Source: Gemmatimonadota bacterium (GTDB taxonomy: Bacteria > Latescibacterota > UBA2968 > UBA8231). Taken from it: a stretch of 5,704 bases of DNA. The notes below the pieces were generated by a model. It saw nothing but the letters and a program-made list of their open reading frames with translations, had not been told where the DNA came from and searched no databases. The position numbers and the translations under genes were made by a program. Below are positions 5,528 through 5,704 of this stretch, one piece after another (within the stretch, counting starts at the first letter, position 1; each line of letters starts with the position of its first letter). Location of the stretch: the NCBI GenBank assembly GCA_026706505.1, contig JAPOYQ010000341.1:1-5704 (forward strand), written 5' to 3'.

Positions 5528-5543
5528 TAGTTCAAGTAGTACA
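5520..5543. promoter_or_regulatory. Imperfect inverted repeat TGTATTA-N10-TAGTACA (candidate GntR operator)
   Basis: TGTATTA (5520-5526) and TAGTACA (5537-5543) are inverted copies with one mismatch. The half-sites have the outer GT...AC ends often seen in GntR-family operators. The dyad covers the candidate -10 box (5522-5527) and the predicted transcription start, a typical place for autorepression. Confidence 0.35.
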
Positions 5544-5560
5544 AGATAAGGAACATATTT

Positions 5561-5704
5561 ATGGAAATAGTCATCGACACCAGCGATTCAGTGCCGGTGT
5601 TTGCTCAATTGATCGATCAAATCAAAAAGGCCGTTCTCAGCGGCGAGCTTCGCGCAGGAGCTGCCTTGCCTTCCATCCGGCAACTTGCAAACGACATGGG
5701 CCTG
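5561..5704 (+). CDS. GntR-family transcriptional regulator, YtrA-like N-terminus (truncated by window end)
   Basis: Forty-eight codons are visible. The residues are MEIVIDTSDSVPVFAQLIDQ, then IKKAVLSGELRAGAALPSIR and QLANDMGL. This is the start of a GntR winged helix-turn-helix. The 'PVFAQLIDQIKKAVLSGEL-AG-LPSIRQLA' pattern with a short N-terminal strand fits the YtrA subfamily. Those regulators often control adjacent ABC transporter genes and their own promoter. MocR-type regulators share this N-terminal domain, and without the C-terminal part the two cannot be separated firmly. The start is supported by AAGGA (5548-5552) with 8-nt spacing. Two dyads over the promoter suggest autoregulation. 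A terminator separates it from the DUF72 gene, so it starts a new unit running off the window. Confidence 0.93.
   Translation, partial: MEIVIDTSDSVPVFAQLIDQIKKAVLSGELRAGAALPSIRQLANDMGL

Overview
The window is a compact, mostly co-directional stretch of bacterial chromosome. The genes are GC-rich by eye, and all supported genes lie on the + strand. The organism is probably a Gram-negative (diderm) bacterium, because the window encodes a predicted lipoprotein and a predicted exported TPR protein. It carries a class I (archaeal-type) lysyl-tRNA synthetase; among bacteria this is known in alphaproteobacteria, spirochaetes and scattered other lineages. I cannot name the phylum from sequence alone.

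Layout. Positions 2-82 hold the last codons of an unidentified gene. A candidate promoter (94-122) then drives a two-gene unit joined by an ATGA overlap. The first gene is a lipoprotein with a fibronectin-III-like domain and an NHL-type beta-propeller (132-1421). The second is an exported seven-repeat TPR protein (1418-2353). A second promoter candidate directly follows the TPR stop codon. It leads into a structured leader with a terminator-like hairpin, then infA for initiation factor IF-1 (2467-2685) and lysK for class I LysRS (2744-4318). A strong intrinsic terminator (4347-4379) follows lysK and stops only 12 nt before the start codon of a DUF72/YecE-family gene (4392-5327). That gene is closed by another strong terminator (5442-5482). 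A visibly AT-rich regulatory region with two candidate operator dyads precedes the start of a GntR-family regulator (YtrA-like N-terminus), which is cut off by the window end.

Functional reading. infA and lysK form a translation module. The lipoprotein/TPR pair looks like an uncharacterised cell-envelope scaffold or sensor pair. The DUF72 gene is bracketed by two terminators that share a stem core. Its protein starts with QQDLF, which resembles a sliding-clamp-binding peptide, and this is the most testable new idea here. I see no mobile element, CRISPR array, tRNA or rRNA. No multi-gene defence or biosynthetic system is evident.
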